The notes under the pieces were generated by a model. It did not search any database and was not told the DNA's origin. It worked only from the letters and a program-made list of their open reading frames with translations. A stretch of 64,000 nt of DNA. Origin: Taeniopygia guttata (Eukaryota; Chordata; Aves; Passeriformes; Estrildidae). The DNA is taken from NCBI RefSeq assembly GCF_048771995.1, contig NC_133036.1:21083501-21147500 (forward strand), read 5' to 3'. Made by a program: the position numbers and the translations under genes. Shown one piece after another: positions 10,244-22,450 of the stretch. How positions within the stretch are numbered: the stretch's first letter is position 1; each line of letters begins with the position of its first letter.

Positions 10244-10871
10244 TGTGACAGACAAAAACTCTTTTAACAGTTTAAAATGTATGTTTATTGCAACGTTGGG
10301 AAGCAAGTGGGATAGCTCCCAAATACACACTGCGCCTTTCAAGTGATTACAGAGCCCTTTTATCCATACAAGTATTGAATACCCAAAATACAAATACATA
10401 TTCATAATTTTGGTACATCCCATGCCTCGCTTCGTATGCTAATAATTTCAAAAGCTATTCAGCATGTGTAGTTTGTTCCTTGAAATGGGTCAGTCGTCCC
10501 TTTCATGGGAGGGGTACTAAAATGAGGAAGTAAATGAAGTCTTCCTCATTCTGGCCTTTCTACGTTTTCAATGCAAATATGTCAAATGAACTCTTGGTAG
10601 AACTCCCATTCCTTGTCTTCAATTGGCTTCAGAACAGAGGAGGCCCACAATTGTCTTATGCTCCTAAAAGCTATTTGCCAGTTTCTATAGTCTTCATTAT
10701 AAACACAGCTAACTAAACATTGTGTTGACAAGCAATCAATTATTAGTTAAATACTAACTCTTAACTTCATCAAGGCCTACTCTTTTATTTTAATTAACTC
10801 TAGTAAGGCTTATCTCTAACTAAAATCTTAGGTCTTCTAAAATCTCTAAATTCCTTCAAGTTTATGTTTCA
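10244..10871 (-). repeat. Solo LTR (family J)
   Basis: On the minus strand the element begins TGAAACATAAAC (10871) and ends GTTTTTGTCTGTCACA (10244). It has a TATA-like GGATAAAAGG at 10365-10356 and AATAAA at 10289-10284, at normal promoter-to-poly(A) spacing. A 7-bp direct repeat ATCCAAC flanks it (10237-10243 and 10872-10878). The true target duplication is probably 5-6 bp of this. Confidence 0.75.
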
Positions 10872-10945
10872 ATCCAACTGGTGGGCTTTTTTTTTAAGAA
10901 TTTTGACTTTAGATTTTCTCTCAGGGTGATTTTCTCATGGTTGAT

Positions 10946-11043
10946 CATAGAATCCAGAATGGTTTGGGTTGGAAGGGACCTTAAAGGCAATTTAATTCCA
11001 CCATAGGGATACCTTCCACTGTCCCAGGCTGCTCCAAGCCTCA
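10946..11043 (-). mobile_element. CR1 LINE 3' fragment
   Basis: Inverted CR1 tail ATCATAGAATCCAGAATGG followed by GGTTGGAAGGGACCTTAAAG and a short piece of 3' UTR. Confidence 0.85.
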
Positions 11044-11059
11044 GTGTCTGTGGTAGAGG

Positions 11060-11674
11060 GATTTTGAAGTTTATTTGTTTAAGAAATTGTTTAAAATGTT
11101 GTAATGGTTTGTTCCTAATCATCCCGGTTCTGTTTTCCTGATGGTTTCTCCCCAAAGTTGTTTACCACCTGTTTTCCTGCCTTTCCCCATGTCAGTCCTC
11201 GTGTATGCCTCCCTTATTTCCAGACCCTTCTCTGTCCATCCTCCAAATCCTGCCCCTGCAGCTTGTCTGTCATTATTTGCTACACCCATTTATCTAGAAG
11301 CTTTGTTGTCAGTTATGATATTTCCCTTTATTCGTTGGTATATTAAGTATGCACTCTTCCCTTCTCCTTCCCTATTGGTTTTATGTTTAGATATTTCCAC
11401 CCCATACTCCTCCTGCCTAGCCCTTGATTTGCTGTTAGGCTGTCTTCTCCCTGGGGACAGCCCCCCTTTAAAAGTTGTGCTTTTTCTCTACTTTGCACCG
11501 TTTTGCCTCTGCCCTCCATTTGAATGTTACGCTGTGTCACCTGTGCTGCTCCCTGCATGGGGAGTAATAAAGTCTGCTCAGAGACGCAAGCAAGGGTCCT
11601 TTCTTCTTTCTTTTGCCTCAATCCTTTGATGTGGGTCCACTCTTATCAGACGCTTCTGTCAGTAAGAGACCACA
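11060..11674 (+). repeat. LTR (family E, copy E1)
   Basis: T/C-rich U3 followed by a TATA-like CCTTTAAAAGTTGTG near 11467, AATAAA at 11566-11571 and a U5 with TCTGCTCAGAGACGCAAGC. Its U3 and R match a second copy at 56947-57356 plus 57752 onward, which confirms a repeat family. The left boundary is approximate; the right end is placed at GAGACCACA. Confidence 0.7.
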
Positions 11675-12088
11675 ACCGGCGACTGAATCTCTGCCCTCTG
11701 CCTGCCGGTGGCTGAGGCAGGGAGCGGTCGCTCGTGGCACGCGCCGGAAAGGGGCCCAGAGCTTGCTCACAGCCTGTGCCACCCCCTTCTCCCAGCCTGG
11801 ACAGATCCTGCTGTCACAAAATTGATTAGTCTGAAATGTAAAAGTGATGCTCATAATTCTGTGGATGTGAACACATCACACACAGAAAGGTATGTTCTCC
11901 TGCAATGCCATAAGGAAATAAGCAAAAACCTGTAGAGAAAACTTCACCTATAAACCTTTTTGGGGTTTTTTTCCCCAGTTTTCAGTCCCAGACTTGGCAA
12001 CCCTTACCTAGGACATGTGGGTTCTACAGACCTATGACTGATTTCTGCAGGGCTCCACACATGGTTGTTATGTGTAGTAGATATAATT
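11675..12088. other. Short unassigned stretch after LTR E1
   Basis: The first 100 bases are GC-rich (ACCGGCGACTG onward) and could be leader sequence of the E element. The remainder is unique. No gene seen. Confidence 0.4.
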
Positions 12089-12668
12089 TGCGCCACTCTA
12101 GTATGATATATGTGATATTGAATATTTGTTGGAGTATACACGTTTGTATTAGGAGTCCCCCCCCACCCATGCGCGAAACCTGGTGTATATTAGAACCCGA
12201 TTTACAAATAAAAGGATGTGGCTAGGCCAGGAGATGGGACATGTCTGGAGAGATACGGGGACCCCAGGCGCTGATCATCACGTGAACGACCCAGGATGGA
12301 TACCATGGAAATCCTCCAGCAAATACATGTGAATGCAGGTTCCCGTAAATTTCATCAAGGGATTCAGCAACTCCGGACACTGAATTGTTCTTCTTCATCA
12401 CCAAAAAAGAAAATCTTATTAACCTATGGACTCTGAATGGAAGAAAAGACTGACTGCCGAAATAGCCTCAGGCAGAATTTTCCCTATAAAAATCGCTTGT
12501 ACCAGGATAGAGGTGTGGGCATAGAGGAAAACCTCTGCTGAGGCTGACCTCTTTGTTGCACACCCAGGGCTGACCCCGGGCTCGACTCTGTTCTTTCCTT
12601 GTGGCTGGCTAGATAGAATTTGATTGCAAATAAATATTTTATTTTTTCATTTTAAATTTGGCTGGACA
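12089..12668 (+). repeat. Probable solo LTR (family K)
   Basis: It contains a TATA box at 12485-12490 (CCCTATAAAAATC) and AATAAA at 12629-12634, about 145 bp apart, with a C/T-rich R between. The right end TGGCTGGACA (12668) is followed by AATT, and AATT also precedes the TG at 12089, giving a possible 4-bp target duplication. The left boundary is the weaker one. Confidence 0.55.
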
Positions 12669-12995
12669 AATTTTCATTTATAACATGCTCAAGCATTTAC
12701 AGATGTGCATCCTGCTCTTGGATCTTGACCAGAGCTGCACCAAGTGCAAATCTTTCACTTTATTCTGCATTTCAAAACCCGAATGTGGAAGAGGAAAAGC
12801 TTTGCATTTGTCTCTCCAGCATGGTAGTGGCACCTCTCAGAAAAATTGTCCTTGTTCTCTTGATCTTTGAAGTGTGAAGATCTGCTGGGGTTCAGACTTT
12901 GTGCATAAAAAAATGAAAATATCTCTGCAAAATCTAAAGCAATAAAAAAAGTATTTACATCAAGCATTAGTAAATGATTTAAGTAAATAATGAGC

Positions 12996-13541
12996 TGTCC
13001 CAGATTAAGTAAGATGTTTTCTATTGTCATCTGTGTAGCAGTTATCTTCCATTAAGTGAGCAGTTTTCCTTATCTCTTTCAAAACCAATCCTCTCTCAGG
13101 GGAGACATCTGCTGATAGTAGACTATTGAATGTCACTGCATGACTGATAAGGATTATAACATCCCATTGTGAGATGCTCAACCCAAAGGGAGTAGCCCAG
13201 CATTCCTAACTGGATATAATCTCGGTTTTGGGGACGAGTCAGCCTTCCCACAGATTTCCAGGAGGAACAGCTGGGGTTTTGCACTGGACCCTTAGAGGAA
13301 GACCACACCCTTCTACAGGACCACTGCTCCAACAGAACCACATCCACCACTCTAGGAGGACTGCAGCCACTCCAATTTGGACTACTACCAACACACTGGC
13401 CAGAGGGGTCAGGTTGTATTCTGACTCTATCAGTGGTTTTTCTTTTGTATTATTGCATGTATTTTCTTCCTTTTCCCTTTTCCTAATAAATTGTATTTCT
13501 GATTTGGAGTCTCTCACTGGTTTTGCTTTCAAACCAGAACA
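12996..13541 (+). repeat. Solo LTR, family A short form (copy A2)
   Basis: A 546-bp LTR starting TGTCCCAGATTAAG and ending CTTTCAAACCAGAACA. It is flanked by the exact 5-bp duplication TGAGC (12991-12995 and 13542-13546). AATAAA is at 13485-13490. It shares blocks such as GACTGCAGCCAC and CAGGTTGTATTCTGACTCT with the copies at 9059, 51297, 57357, 60115 and 62805. Confidence 0.9.
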
Positions 13542-15156
13542 TGAGCCTAAAATAAAACCATTAAATCTTTCTAAGATGTGCTTGGTTTCAGAGCTGTAAA
13601 TGCCTGTGCACCCTGTAAAGAGAAGGAAACACAAGGAAATAACATAAAAATTGAGAAGGTTTTTGATCATAGTTAGAAGCCTTACACTGTATATTGTAAA
13701 TTATGCCATATAACAGGATATTTAAACTCCATTTTCCTCTAACTTCAGAGATGTTCTTTTCACAGTTGTGCTGGAGAGTACCTGAGACGCTTGCATGCTG
13801 AAATGAGAGTGTTGCCAGCTCACCTTTCTCACCTTGGGAAGTAGGTGAGCAAGTATCATTCATGATTCTCTGTAACATTTGTGTCACCAAAAATAACACT
13901 CCAAAAATAAAGGATTTCAAAGCAGGGAGGGAGGCAGGAAGGCAGGAAAGCAGGAAATTCCAAATGGTAAAGAGCATTGAATGCTGTTGAGGTCCTTGCA
14001 GGAGTAATTTGTTTCATGATTGTTTATGCCTGCAAACCCTCAGCTCATAAACCAGTGTTTTACTAATGAATACATCTGATAAACATTAAATTCCAGTAGT
14101 TGTCACTAAATAATACTGACCCCATTGACTTCCTGTGAATGCCAATGAAAACTTCCTGATGCTTCCTCTGAGATATTCCTCAGCACTACCCAAGCATAGA
14201 GGATGGGACATCTAAATAAAGGAGCCATCAGCCTTGAGAGCTGCCAGGCATTGTCACTGTGCACTTAATATACAATTTAATCTCTCTCTACATAAACTCT
14301 AAAATTGCTTCAGAACCTTTAACACACCCTGCCACTTCTGCCACACTAGGGTTTTTAATCTGTTTGCTTTTTAATTTAGAATATCCAATATAGTAAAAAA
14401 TTCATATATCTGTTATTGCTTCCACTAAGTGACCCAGGAGTCCAGTGGGTATTGGTGATGAAAGGAAGGAAAGAATTATCAGCAGGAGGTTGTGGTTCAG
14501 GGCACAGGTCCTAATCCTTGCATGGCTGACACTTAAGAAATTACCAATTTTTTATTATATCACTATCATGTTATTCTCATAATCACAACACGGGTCAGGG
14601 TTTAACATCAATATTCTTTCTTAATCAGTTTTATTCTATGAAAATGCCATATTAAATTTAGTTTAACTGTCCATGATGCCTCTGAGTGGCCATGGAAACA
14701 GAAGAATCATAAATAAGGTTATTTTAAATACACTGTTTTCCTTGTCTTCTCCCCTTCCCTCCCCAAAGGACAGTCTCTGTCATACAACTCAATGAGCTGC
14801 AAAGATCCACTCTAAAATGTTTGTTAAAATCTATCCCTTTGGGGATCTGCTGATAGCAGAAAAACCTTGTATTTACTTAAACACATTTCCAGGCACCAGC
14901 TTGTGCTTTGAGACCTGGGAAATGATGGATGGAGCTGTTTATCTTGATAATAGAGGCTCTCCAAGCATAGAAAACCAGGAAGGAGTTATCAGCCCAAATT
15001 CTATTTAGACTAATGTGTTGGTAAACAATTATATTGTTCAACAGAGATTTTAATTAATATAATCACATACTAAGAACATACAAGAAGAAAAATAATAACA
15101 AAAAAATCATTTAGTCAGAGCTTTTTTTGTTTGCTTGATTTCCTGATTTTTATTTC
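13542..15156. other. Unique AT-rich DNA
   Basis: No repeat or gene recognised. A short GGAAGG/GCAGG purine repeat lies at about 13925-13950. Confidence 0.5.
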
Positions 15157-15205
15157 ACAGAATCAGCTGGGTTAGAAAAGACCTTTGGGATTATCAAGTC
15201 CAACC
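15157..15205 (-). mobile_element. CR1 LINE tail fragment
   Basis: Degenerate inverted CR1 3' end: CACAGAATCAGCTGGGTTAG, then AAAGACCTTTGGGATTATC and AAGTCCAACC. Confidence 0.65.
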
Positions 15206-15365
15206 TATTTGTTAATAAGGATGAGCAAGAAATGATCAGGACAAAACTCTCTTTGTGGCCCTGGAATCAGGGAGAGACGGGGATGCTGCTGCTCACAGGT
15301 GGAAACTGATGATTCCAGAACTTTGTAATGTGCTATGAAAATTAAACTTCTCCAGACTAATGAGG

Positions 15366-16911
15366 TGTACTGGTTTTGGTTTGTTAATTTAAATTTTTTT
15401 AAAATTTTGAAATGTTTCTGGCTAATGTTTTAAAGAATGTGATGGGTTTGGTGTTGGCTTATTATTAATATATTTACTTTTTGTTGTGAGATAGGATTAG
15501 GAGAAAGGTTTAAAATTTTAAAAGGGTATAAAAGAGAATTTTTTTTAAAAGGTTAACTAGAAGGGAAAAAAGTTAGTAAGAATTAAAACAAACTTTTTAG
15601 AACACTTTTCTTTTCCCATTTTTAGAACTTTTGTTTTCCTTACTGATAATGTAAAGAAACCAAACTTAAGATTTTTAGTTTATTATTTTTACAATAGTAT
15701 CTTTTTTAGTTTACTGAGGGAGAGAAGTTTCTTTTATAAAGATTATGGAGATTTTTTTATAAGAGGGAAAAACAGTTTTTAGTGGTTTTTAAAATTTTGT
15801 TAGGAATAGTAGCTGCTAGGGGAACTTTGTTATTGTGAATTTTTTTATAAGTCTTTTATAGCTTGTTGATGGGCTACGTTGACTTATGGGGTATTGTTTT
15901 AAAGATGAGTTGTTTAAAAGTAAAAATTTTTATTGTATATTTTTAAATTATCTTTATTTTTGAGAATAGAGGTTTGTTTTTTGGGTTTTTTTAAGTATAG
16001 GGTTATATTTTTCCTTTTTTTGTTTAAACTTTTTACAGTTATTTTAACACTTGTTTATTTTAGTATGGAGGTTTTTGTTTGTTATTAATTTGAACACCTA
16101 TCTTTTTATAGTTTTATGTTTTAAAAGGAAAAAATAGGTTTTTTTCTGATAGTTTATAAGAGATTTTTTTTTAAAAGTAACTTTTTAATTTTTTATCTAG
16201 ACTTTAACTTTTTTTTTACTGACTTTGATGTTTTCATGTTCTTTTACATGTTTGTATCTTGTTTCTTTTTTTTACTTGAGGGAGGATTAAAGTACTAAAA
16301 GGGTTAATGTTACGTCTGGGTTCTTTAAATGGTCACCTGACTTTTGGTTGAGCTGAGTGTTTTAGATGGTAGTAGGGGGAGGTGGTTTGGATTTAATTAG
16401 TTAGGCTAGAACTCAGCAGCAGCACACCAGGACTGGGGGTTGGGGGGGGGGGGTGTTTTTTTTCTTTTTTTTAGCACTGACCTAAGGCTGCTCCCGAAGT
16501 AGAGCAAGTATTGCTAAGTCTTAAGCTAAAGAGTTATAATAAGTAGTTAAATGTTAGTAAGACTAGTTTAATTCAGTTCATACCACCCCCCTCTCCCTGG
16601 CCAAGAACAGATGAGAGAAGAGAAAGAGAACTAATAAGCAGCCCAGAAAAAAAGAGCCCAGCCCCTCAACAGAACTTAAAAAAGAGTTTACTTAGTTATA
16701 TTATTTTGTTCCTAACTAAAAATAAAAAAAAAGCTCTTAAGTTTTTTTTTGTTTTAATAAGTTTATTTCACAGAGGTGTATTTCATTTTTTATTAGTTTA
16801 ACAGATTATTAGTCATACAAAAAGTTTTATATTACTTCTCTAAATTTCTTTTTATTTTAAACTATAAGATGATGTAATATTTAAATTCTTATAATTGGTG
16901 GCTGTGGAGTG
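15366..16911. other. C-depleted T-rich tract, probable old retroelement
   Basis: From about 15390 to 16310 the plus strand is extremely poor in C: my hand count for 15421-15960 is about 33 C against about 100 G in 540 bases. Composition then returns to normal, with a G run at 16442-16453 and C-rich stretches near 16585. TGT-type possible LTR starts occur at 15370 and 15438 (TGTGATGGGTTTGGTGTTGG). No open frame or second copy was found in the window, so assignment to a retroelement is an inference. Confidence 0.45.
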
Positions 16912-17603
16912 TGTAATGAACAGGGCTTATGCCTTTATTAATGCTCAGCTCTTTATTAAAAAGTCAGCTCGGCAGGGGGCTCAACACGGAGCTCTCCCCC
17001 GCTGTTGTAGCTTTTTCCCAGTAGCCGAAGGAGGAGAAGACATGCAAAGTCTGTCCCTGAAGTCTCCATGGCACACTGGTAGCTGGAGGTGAAGAAGTGT
17101 GCAGTCTGTATCTGAAGTCCCGATCAGCAGACCATCCTCTCTTCTTTCCTCCTGGCACACTGGTAGCCGAAGGGTGAGGGGATGAGCCAGGGTCTATTGC
17201 TGAAGTCCAGCAGCAGCTGTCCCCTCTCCTTTCCTCCTGGTAACACCAGGAAGAGCTGCTTCTTTGTTCCTGCTTCCCATAGCACAGTCCAGTCCAGTCC
17301 CCTGCAGGCTATGGTGACAGGTCAGACACAGACCAGGGATGTGGTTCCCTTTTCCCCAGCCAGCGCACCCATCTAGTCCCCTCCACTGTGCCCAGCCTTC
17401 CATTTAGGGGTATTTTCATCCCCAAAACCCCCTCCCATGATCCCACTGGTCCCTCTATTTTGCATCCCGGTCCTAGAATGGCAGTGTGGGTGGGGGTGTA
17501 GGTGATTCCCAGGAGTAATTAACTAATTAACATTTCAATGTGAGTACTTAGCTCAATTCAGCAGTGTCCCATGGGAACCAGGAAGGCCCTTTTGTTCATA
17601 ATA
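16912..17603 (-). repeat. Solo LTR (family D, copy D1)
   Basis: A minus-strand LTR matching a second copy at 31841-32459 over most of its length (for example GAACCAGGAAGGCCC and GTAACACCAGGAAGA). AATAAA motifs occur at 16957-16952 and 16939-16934. An exact 5-bp direct repeat GAGTG lies at 16907-16911 and 17604-17608. Two near-identical GGCACACTGGTAGC blocks inside it show an internal duplication not present in the other copy. Confidence 0.8.
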
Positions 17604-18799
17604 GAGTGGAAAGTAAGGATATTCACCAAGAACCAAGAGACCCAGCTGTGTTCGGTGCCTTTAGTGCTGCTTTCATTCTGTTTCTCAGCCATCAGTCTCT
17701 CAGAAGTCTTCTTCAATAACCCTCAGTGACAATAACTCTCCTGTGTCAGCTGTGGGAGTAATTCTATTTAATTTTTGTCTTTATGGTGTTTTGAAAAACA
17801 GAGAAAAATGCTTTATCATGACAAATCTGATATTCTAAAATTTTCAGACAGAGACAGTGCTCAGAACTTCATTTGATTTTGATTAAATTCAGCTGACAGG
17901 TGAATGAATGCTTCTACATTTACTGTTATAAATATTTGTGGAATAGAAAGCCTAGGTGGAATAAAACTGCAGCACAGGTTCCCAGCACCCTGAATATCAG
18001 AGAACCAGTTAATCTATGTAATAAATTCAGTTGAACTATGAAAATATACATTGCTTAGATTTCTTTGCAGACATGTATCTAGATCTATTGAAATATCATA
18101 CCTAAACTTTATTGTTCTCATGCCATTAGTGTTGCTGCAAATACTCACAGAAACAACTCTCATATGCAGGTCATAGTTAAATCACTCAGGGTTTAGTGAG
18201 TTCTGGACAGGGCAAGAGCTCTCACATGCTTTGGTCATGAATGCTTTGGATGAAGCCCTGTTTTCAGTTGTTCATAACTATTGCAGTTCTTTACAACCTC
18301 CTCCTTTACTTATTTACTTCTGCTATATTACAAAACACTACTGCCTCCAACTTCTTCAGCTGTGCCATTCAATCCCGCATCCTTTCCCACCAGGATCCCT
18401 CCCAAGTGTTATATGACTTCAGAAACCAAACGCTTACAGGATTTTTGTCTTGATGCACTGCTGTGGGTTTGGCTGGCTCTCATCATCCCCATTTGCAGTC
18501 CTGGGTGCACGTGACAATGACACCAGTCTGGGTTTGCAGTGGGGGCTCCAGGCTGTGGGTGGGCAGCCAGGAACTGTTTGTTGGCAAGGACTGTGACAGA
18601 CTATCAAAGGCTGGCACAGTAATAAGCTGATTTCCACCCAAATGAGCTCATTACCTCCCTCTCACCCCGCAGCTTTAGGACAGTGATTCATGTATGGGTT
18701 TGGGTATTCTGTGGTTGATTCTGATCACCCTTTGCAGCTTCACTGCCCCTTGTCACCAAAAAGGGACGTTGATCACACAATGGGGAGTCTGCAAGTTAG
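17604..18799. other. Unique DNA
   Basis: No gene or known repeat recognised. Confidence 0.45.
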
Positions 18800-18945
18800 A
18801 GACTCATGGCATCCCAGAATGGTTTGAGTTGGAAGAGACCTTAAAGACTGTTTAATTCCACCCACTGCCAGTGGCAGAGACATCTTCCACTAGAGCAGGT
18901 TGCCCCAGGCTCCATCCTACTTGGCCTTGAGCACTTCCTCGACTT
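18800..18945 (-). mobile_element. CR1 LINE 3' fragment
   Basis: Inverted tail: CAGAATGGTTTGAGTTGGAA, GAGACCTTAAAGAC, then 3' UTR with CACTGCCAGTGGCAGAGACA and GGCCTTGAGCACTTCC. Confidence 0.87.
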
Positions 18946-21900
18946 TTGTGCAATAGCTGACATAAAGAAGTGATTCAGTCTCTTACTTCACCCAGCATAA
19001 TGATGTCATCAATAAGTAAATGTGGTATTTGTCAGTTTTCACTATCAAGGGACTGAATGGATTTTGGATTGCAAGATATCAAAGCTCAAAAGACAATAGT
19101 TTAGAGCTTCCTCAGGTGTGTGAGGGGTTGATTGGTGATACAGAGCAACAGCAGGGGACAAGGGTAAAATGTGTCCCCAAAGACTTCATTACAAAGAACA
19201 CATCCATCAGATTGGAACACCATTAACCGGAGCACGGAAGGATTTAGGAGCAGAACATAAAGTATGTGGAAAGGCTTCTGAGCTGACCAACATCTCCAAG
19301 TATCAGCAAGGTATTGATGTCTCATTATTTAGTGATTATTACTGCTGCATATTCATACTATATATTCCAACCACAAATCTTTCCAATGGAGCCACACCCT
19401 CTCTGTTTCCCTCACTTGCTTGATCCAAGAAATGGCAATTTGTCAAATAGTACAAATACATTCAATTAGAAAGCAGAGGAACAGTCTCTTTTTCTTTGAT
19501 ACGAATAACAAACTAACTAGCTCCTACAGTGTGTTTATTTCCTCTTTAATAAAAAGCTGACACACTGGTCATTAGTATCTTAAGATGTACTCAGCTTAAT
19601 ATGCAAAGCATAAAAAAATTAACATAATAATTATGTCAGAATCAACAGGATACAAAATGTTTAGATGAATTCAACTCTTTAAATTATTACATCTTTACAT
19701 TAATGGACTAGCCGAGGCAGTTGCAGTATTTCCCATTGTGTGCCACACTCTGATAAATTAAATGCACCTTGGATACCTTTATTTATTCTCACAGTCCTCC
19801 ATCCGTGGCTGTCATGACCAGCTCTCAAAAAAAGATTTAAAATAAAAATAGCTCTCAAAAAAAGATTTTTTTTTTAATGCTTTAGAGTATGTGCATGTAC
19901 ACACAAACATAGCTGGGCTACCAAAAGGGAAGGATTCATTGCTTTCCTGAGATTTATTCTGCCTTTACAGTTCTTGTAAGCTTATTTGATTTAATTATAA
20001 ACCAACATTAGCTTGTTCTCATCAGCTCATTTATGTATTTTTAACATCTTATTTTGTTCCAAAAATAAATTGAAACACATGGAAGTTATGTTAAGGTTGC
20101 CCAGGTAAAATCACAAAGTTTAAATTCTAACTGTAACTTTTCAGCTGCACACATCTCCTTGTTTACTAAGCCCAGCAAATGCAGAGAAAAACACACATTT
20201 ATTTCCACTGCCAATTTAATGCTGAAATCCTAGTCCAGGTTTGTAATTTTATTTGTTTGGATTTGTTTTTCTGGATAATAAGGAAAGACAAGGCAGGTGG
20301 AAGCACCTGTGGAAGTTCATGTCTGTCTTTGCTGCATCTGTGTGCAAGAGTTTTACATAAGGTCTTTCTGGGACAGGCATTTCCATCCTGCACCAAAGCC
20401 TTCAAAAGAGGCATTTCTGCTCTCCCCAGACTGCATGAGAAAAAATATGCAATCATTTTACAAATGAACGTCAGCAATCACCTGGAGAACTTTGAACTGA
20501 CACATGCTAACAACTTTTTTCCTCCAATGCTAACATCTTTCAATTCAATCCCTGCATCCCAGAACTATGAGAATAATGGGAGACCAAAAGGAGAAGTAGC
20601 TGCTTGGAATAAAAAGTGCAGACTGAGGAACACTGGAACTATTTTAACTTTCTTGAAATTCACATATAGAACACATATACTAATTAATATTCTGATCTGT
20701 TTCTTCTTTTGGTGAAAACTGGTTTTCAGGGAAAAAAAACTGGTTTTCCTCCTAACTTTCCTGATATCATTTTTACAGAAGAAACTTTCTTTGTGACCAT
20801 TGCCCAGCCTGACTTATTATACACTGGTGCCCATCACCCAGCGTGGGCAGAGCTCTGTGGTCTACCTTGATCTTCAAGCATTTCTATAATAAAAAAGACT
20901 CCAATTTTAGAGTCTTCAGCTTAAGAAATCAATCCTTTAGCTTTTTATTATAATAAAAATGTGACAGAAAACAGAGATGCCAAAAAAAATTCCAGGGCTT
21001 CATGCACTAATCTCCTCTGTCTATGCTGAGCTTGACTGTCTGTCCTTTTCAGGGTTCATTTTGTTCCATTCTAAGACCAGGAACAAAAGCAAGCTCTGTG
21101 CATTCTCCCCTGGTCCTCAAGAAAACCTCTCAACTCCTGCGTGGCATTCTGACTTCTCACAACTCCCAGATCCACAATGGGATCTGTATCCCTTTGCTAC
21201 AGACATACTCAGGAGCTTCTGGAGGGAAGGAACAACCTCCTCCCCCTCACATCTCATTTTTCGTAAAGGAAAGTAGAAATTTCTGACAGAAGAACAAACA
21301 AAACACCCCCCAAAAAAGCCATTCTTCTGAAAAAAAAAACCCAGCCAAACAAACCATAAATCCCCTAATTACAATGTTCAGCACAGTGACACTTGTAGAA
21401 CAACTTCCCCTAGCTTTGAAATAGTAACAAGCCACGACATTTTCAAATATTCTGTTTTTTTATGAAGCAGCTTATAGAGAATTCTAGTTGATATATTCCA
21501 ATATGGATATGTTATAATAAAACTTTAATGTAGTTTTAAATCTGGTCTACTGATCCTGGATCAAAAGATCTCTCTCTATTGGCCTTGGTGTCAAGATATT
21601 CCTATTTTATGACTTTTAAGCAGAACTGTGTTCTTTGGGATGCCACCCTGCATGGCTGGTAGCACTCTCTGCACTTTGTGTGCAAGGAGACATTCTCCAG
21701 AGGGCAGGGATCCAGCTGGGTGTGCACATCCAGGACCTGCCTTCCACCTGAGCCATGGGAGGTGGTGGGTTGTGCCTGCCTGAGAAGCCATAACACTCAG
21801 GTATGCACATTCACAGCACAGCAAATTAATGTATTTGCATGAAAATGCATCTACAATTCTGCTTTTTTTTTTTCATGGAAAGAAAAAAAAAATCCTGGGA

Positions 21901-22004
21901 CTGAACTATTTCTCAGACACTAGATAATACCACTTTGATAGTGGCTGCTATTTATATCTTAGCTGAGGAAATACTGTTCAACAATTAAATGAGTTTTGAC
22001 TTTG
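18946..22004. other. Unique AT-rich DNA
   Basis: Three kilobases without a recognised repeat. The longest open frame (20179-20715, plus strand, 178 codons) shows no domain, is biased only by local composition and has no exon-like borders, so I do not call it. Confidence 0.5.
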
Positions 22005-22450
22005 AGGGGCACCAAGTTGCTGAGGGGACTGCAGCACCTCCCCTGTGGAGCCAGACTGGGAGAGCTGGGACTGCTCAGCCTGGACAAGAGAAGGTTGTGT
22101 GGAGAGCTCACAGCTCCTTCCAGGGTCTGAATGGCTGCAGGGAAACCAGAGAGGGACAATTCCTCAGGAACTGCAGTGGAATGGACACAGAGAATGGGTT
22201 CAAACTAAATTCAAGTCAGATATTGGGAAGGAATTGTTTCCTGGGAGGATGGGCAGGCCCTGGTACAGGGTGCCCAGAGCAGCTGTGGCTGCCCCTGGAT
22301 TCCTGGCAGTGTCAAAGGCCAGCAGTTGGAAACTGCTGCTTGGAGCTGCTTGGGACAGTGGAAGGTGTCCCTGTCTATGGCAGGGATGATACTGGATGGG
22401 ATTAAAGGTCCCTTCAATCCAAACCATTCCATGATTCTACGATTGCATGA
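22005..22450 (+). mobile_element. CR1 LINE, 5'-truncated
   Basis: Forward CR1 3' region: GACTGGGAGAGCTGGGACTG, ATTGGGAAGGAATTGTTTCC, GGTGCCCAGAGCAGCTGTGG, then AAGGTCCCTTCAATCCAAAC and the terminal ATTCCATGATTCTACGATTG microsatellite. Confidence 0.93.

Noticed and set aside
20179..20715. Plus-strand 178-codon open frame in unique DNA
   Set aside because: No domain, no exon-like splice borders and no compositional periodicity that I could see; I treat it as chance.
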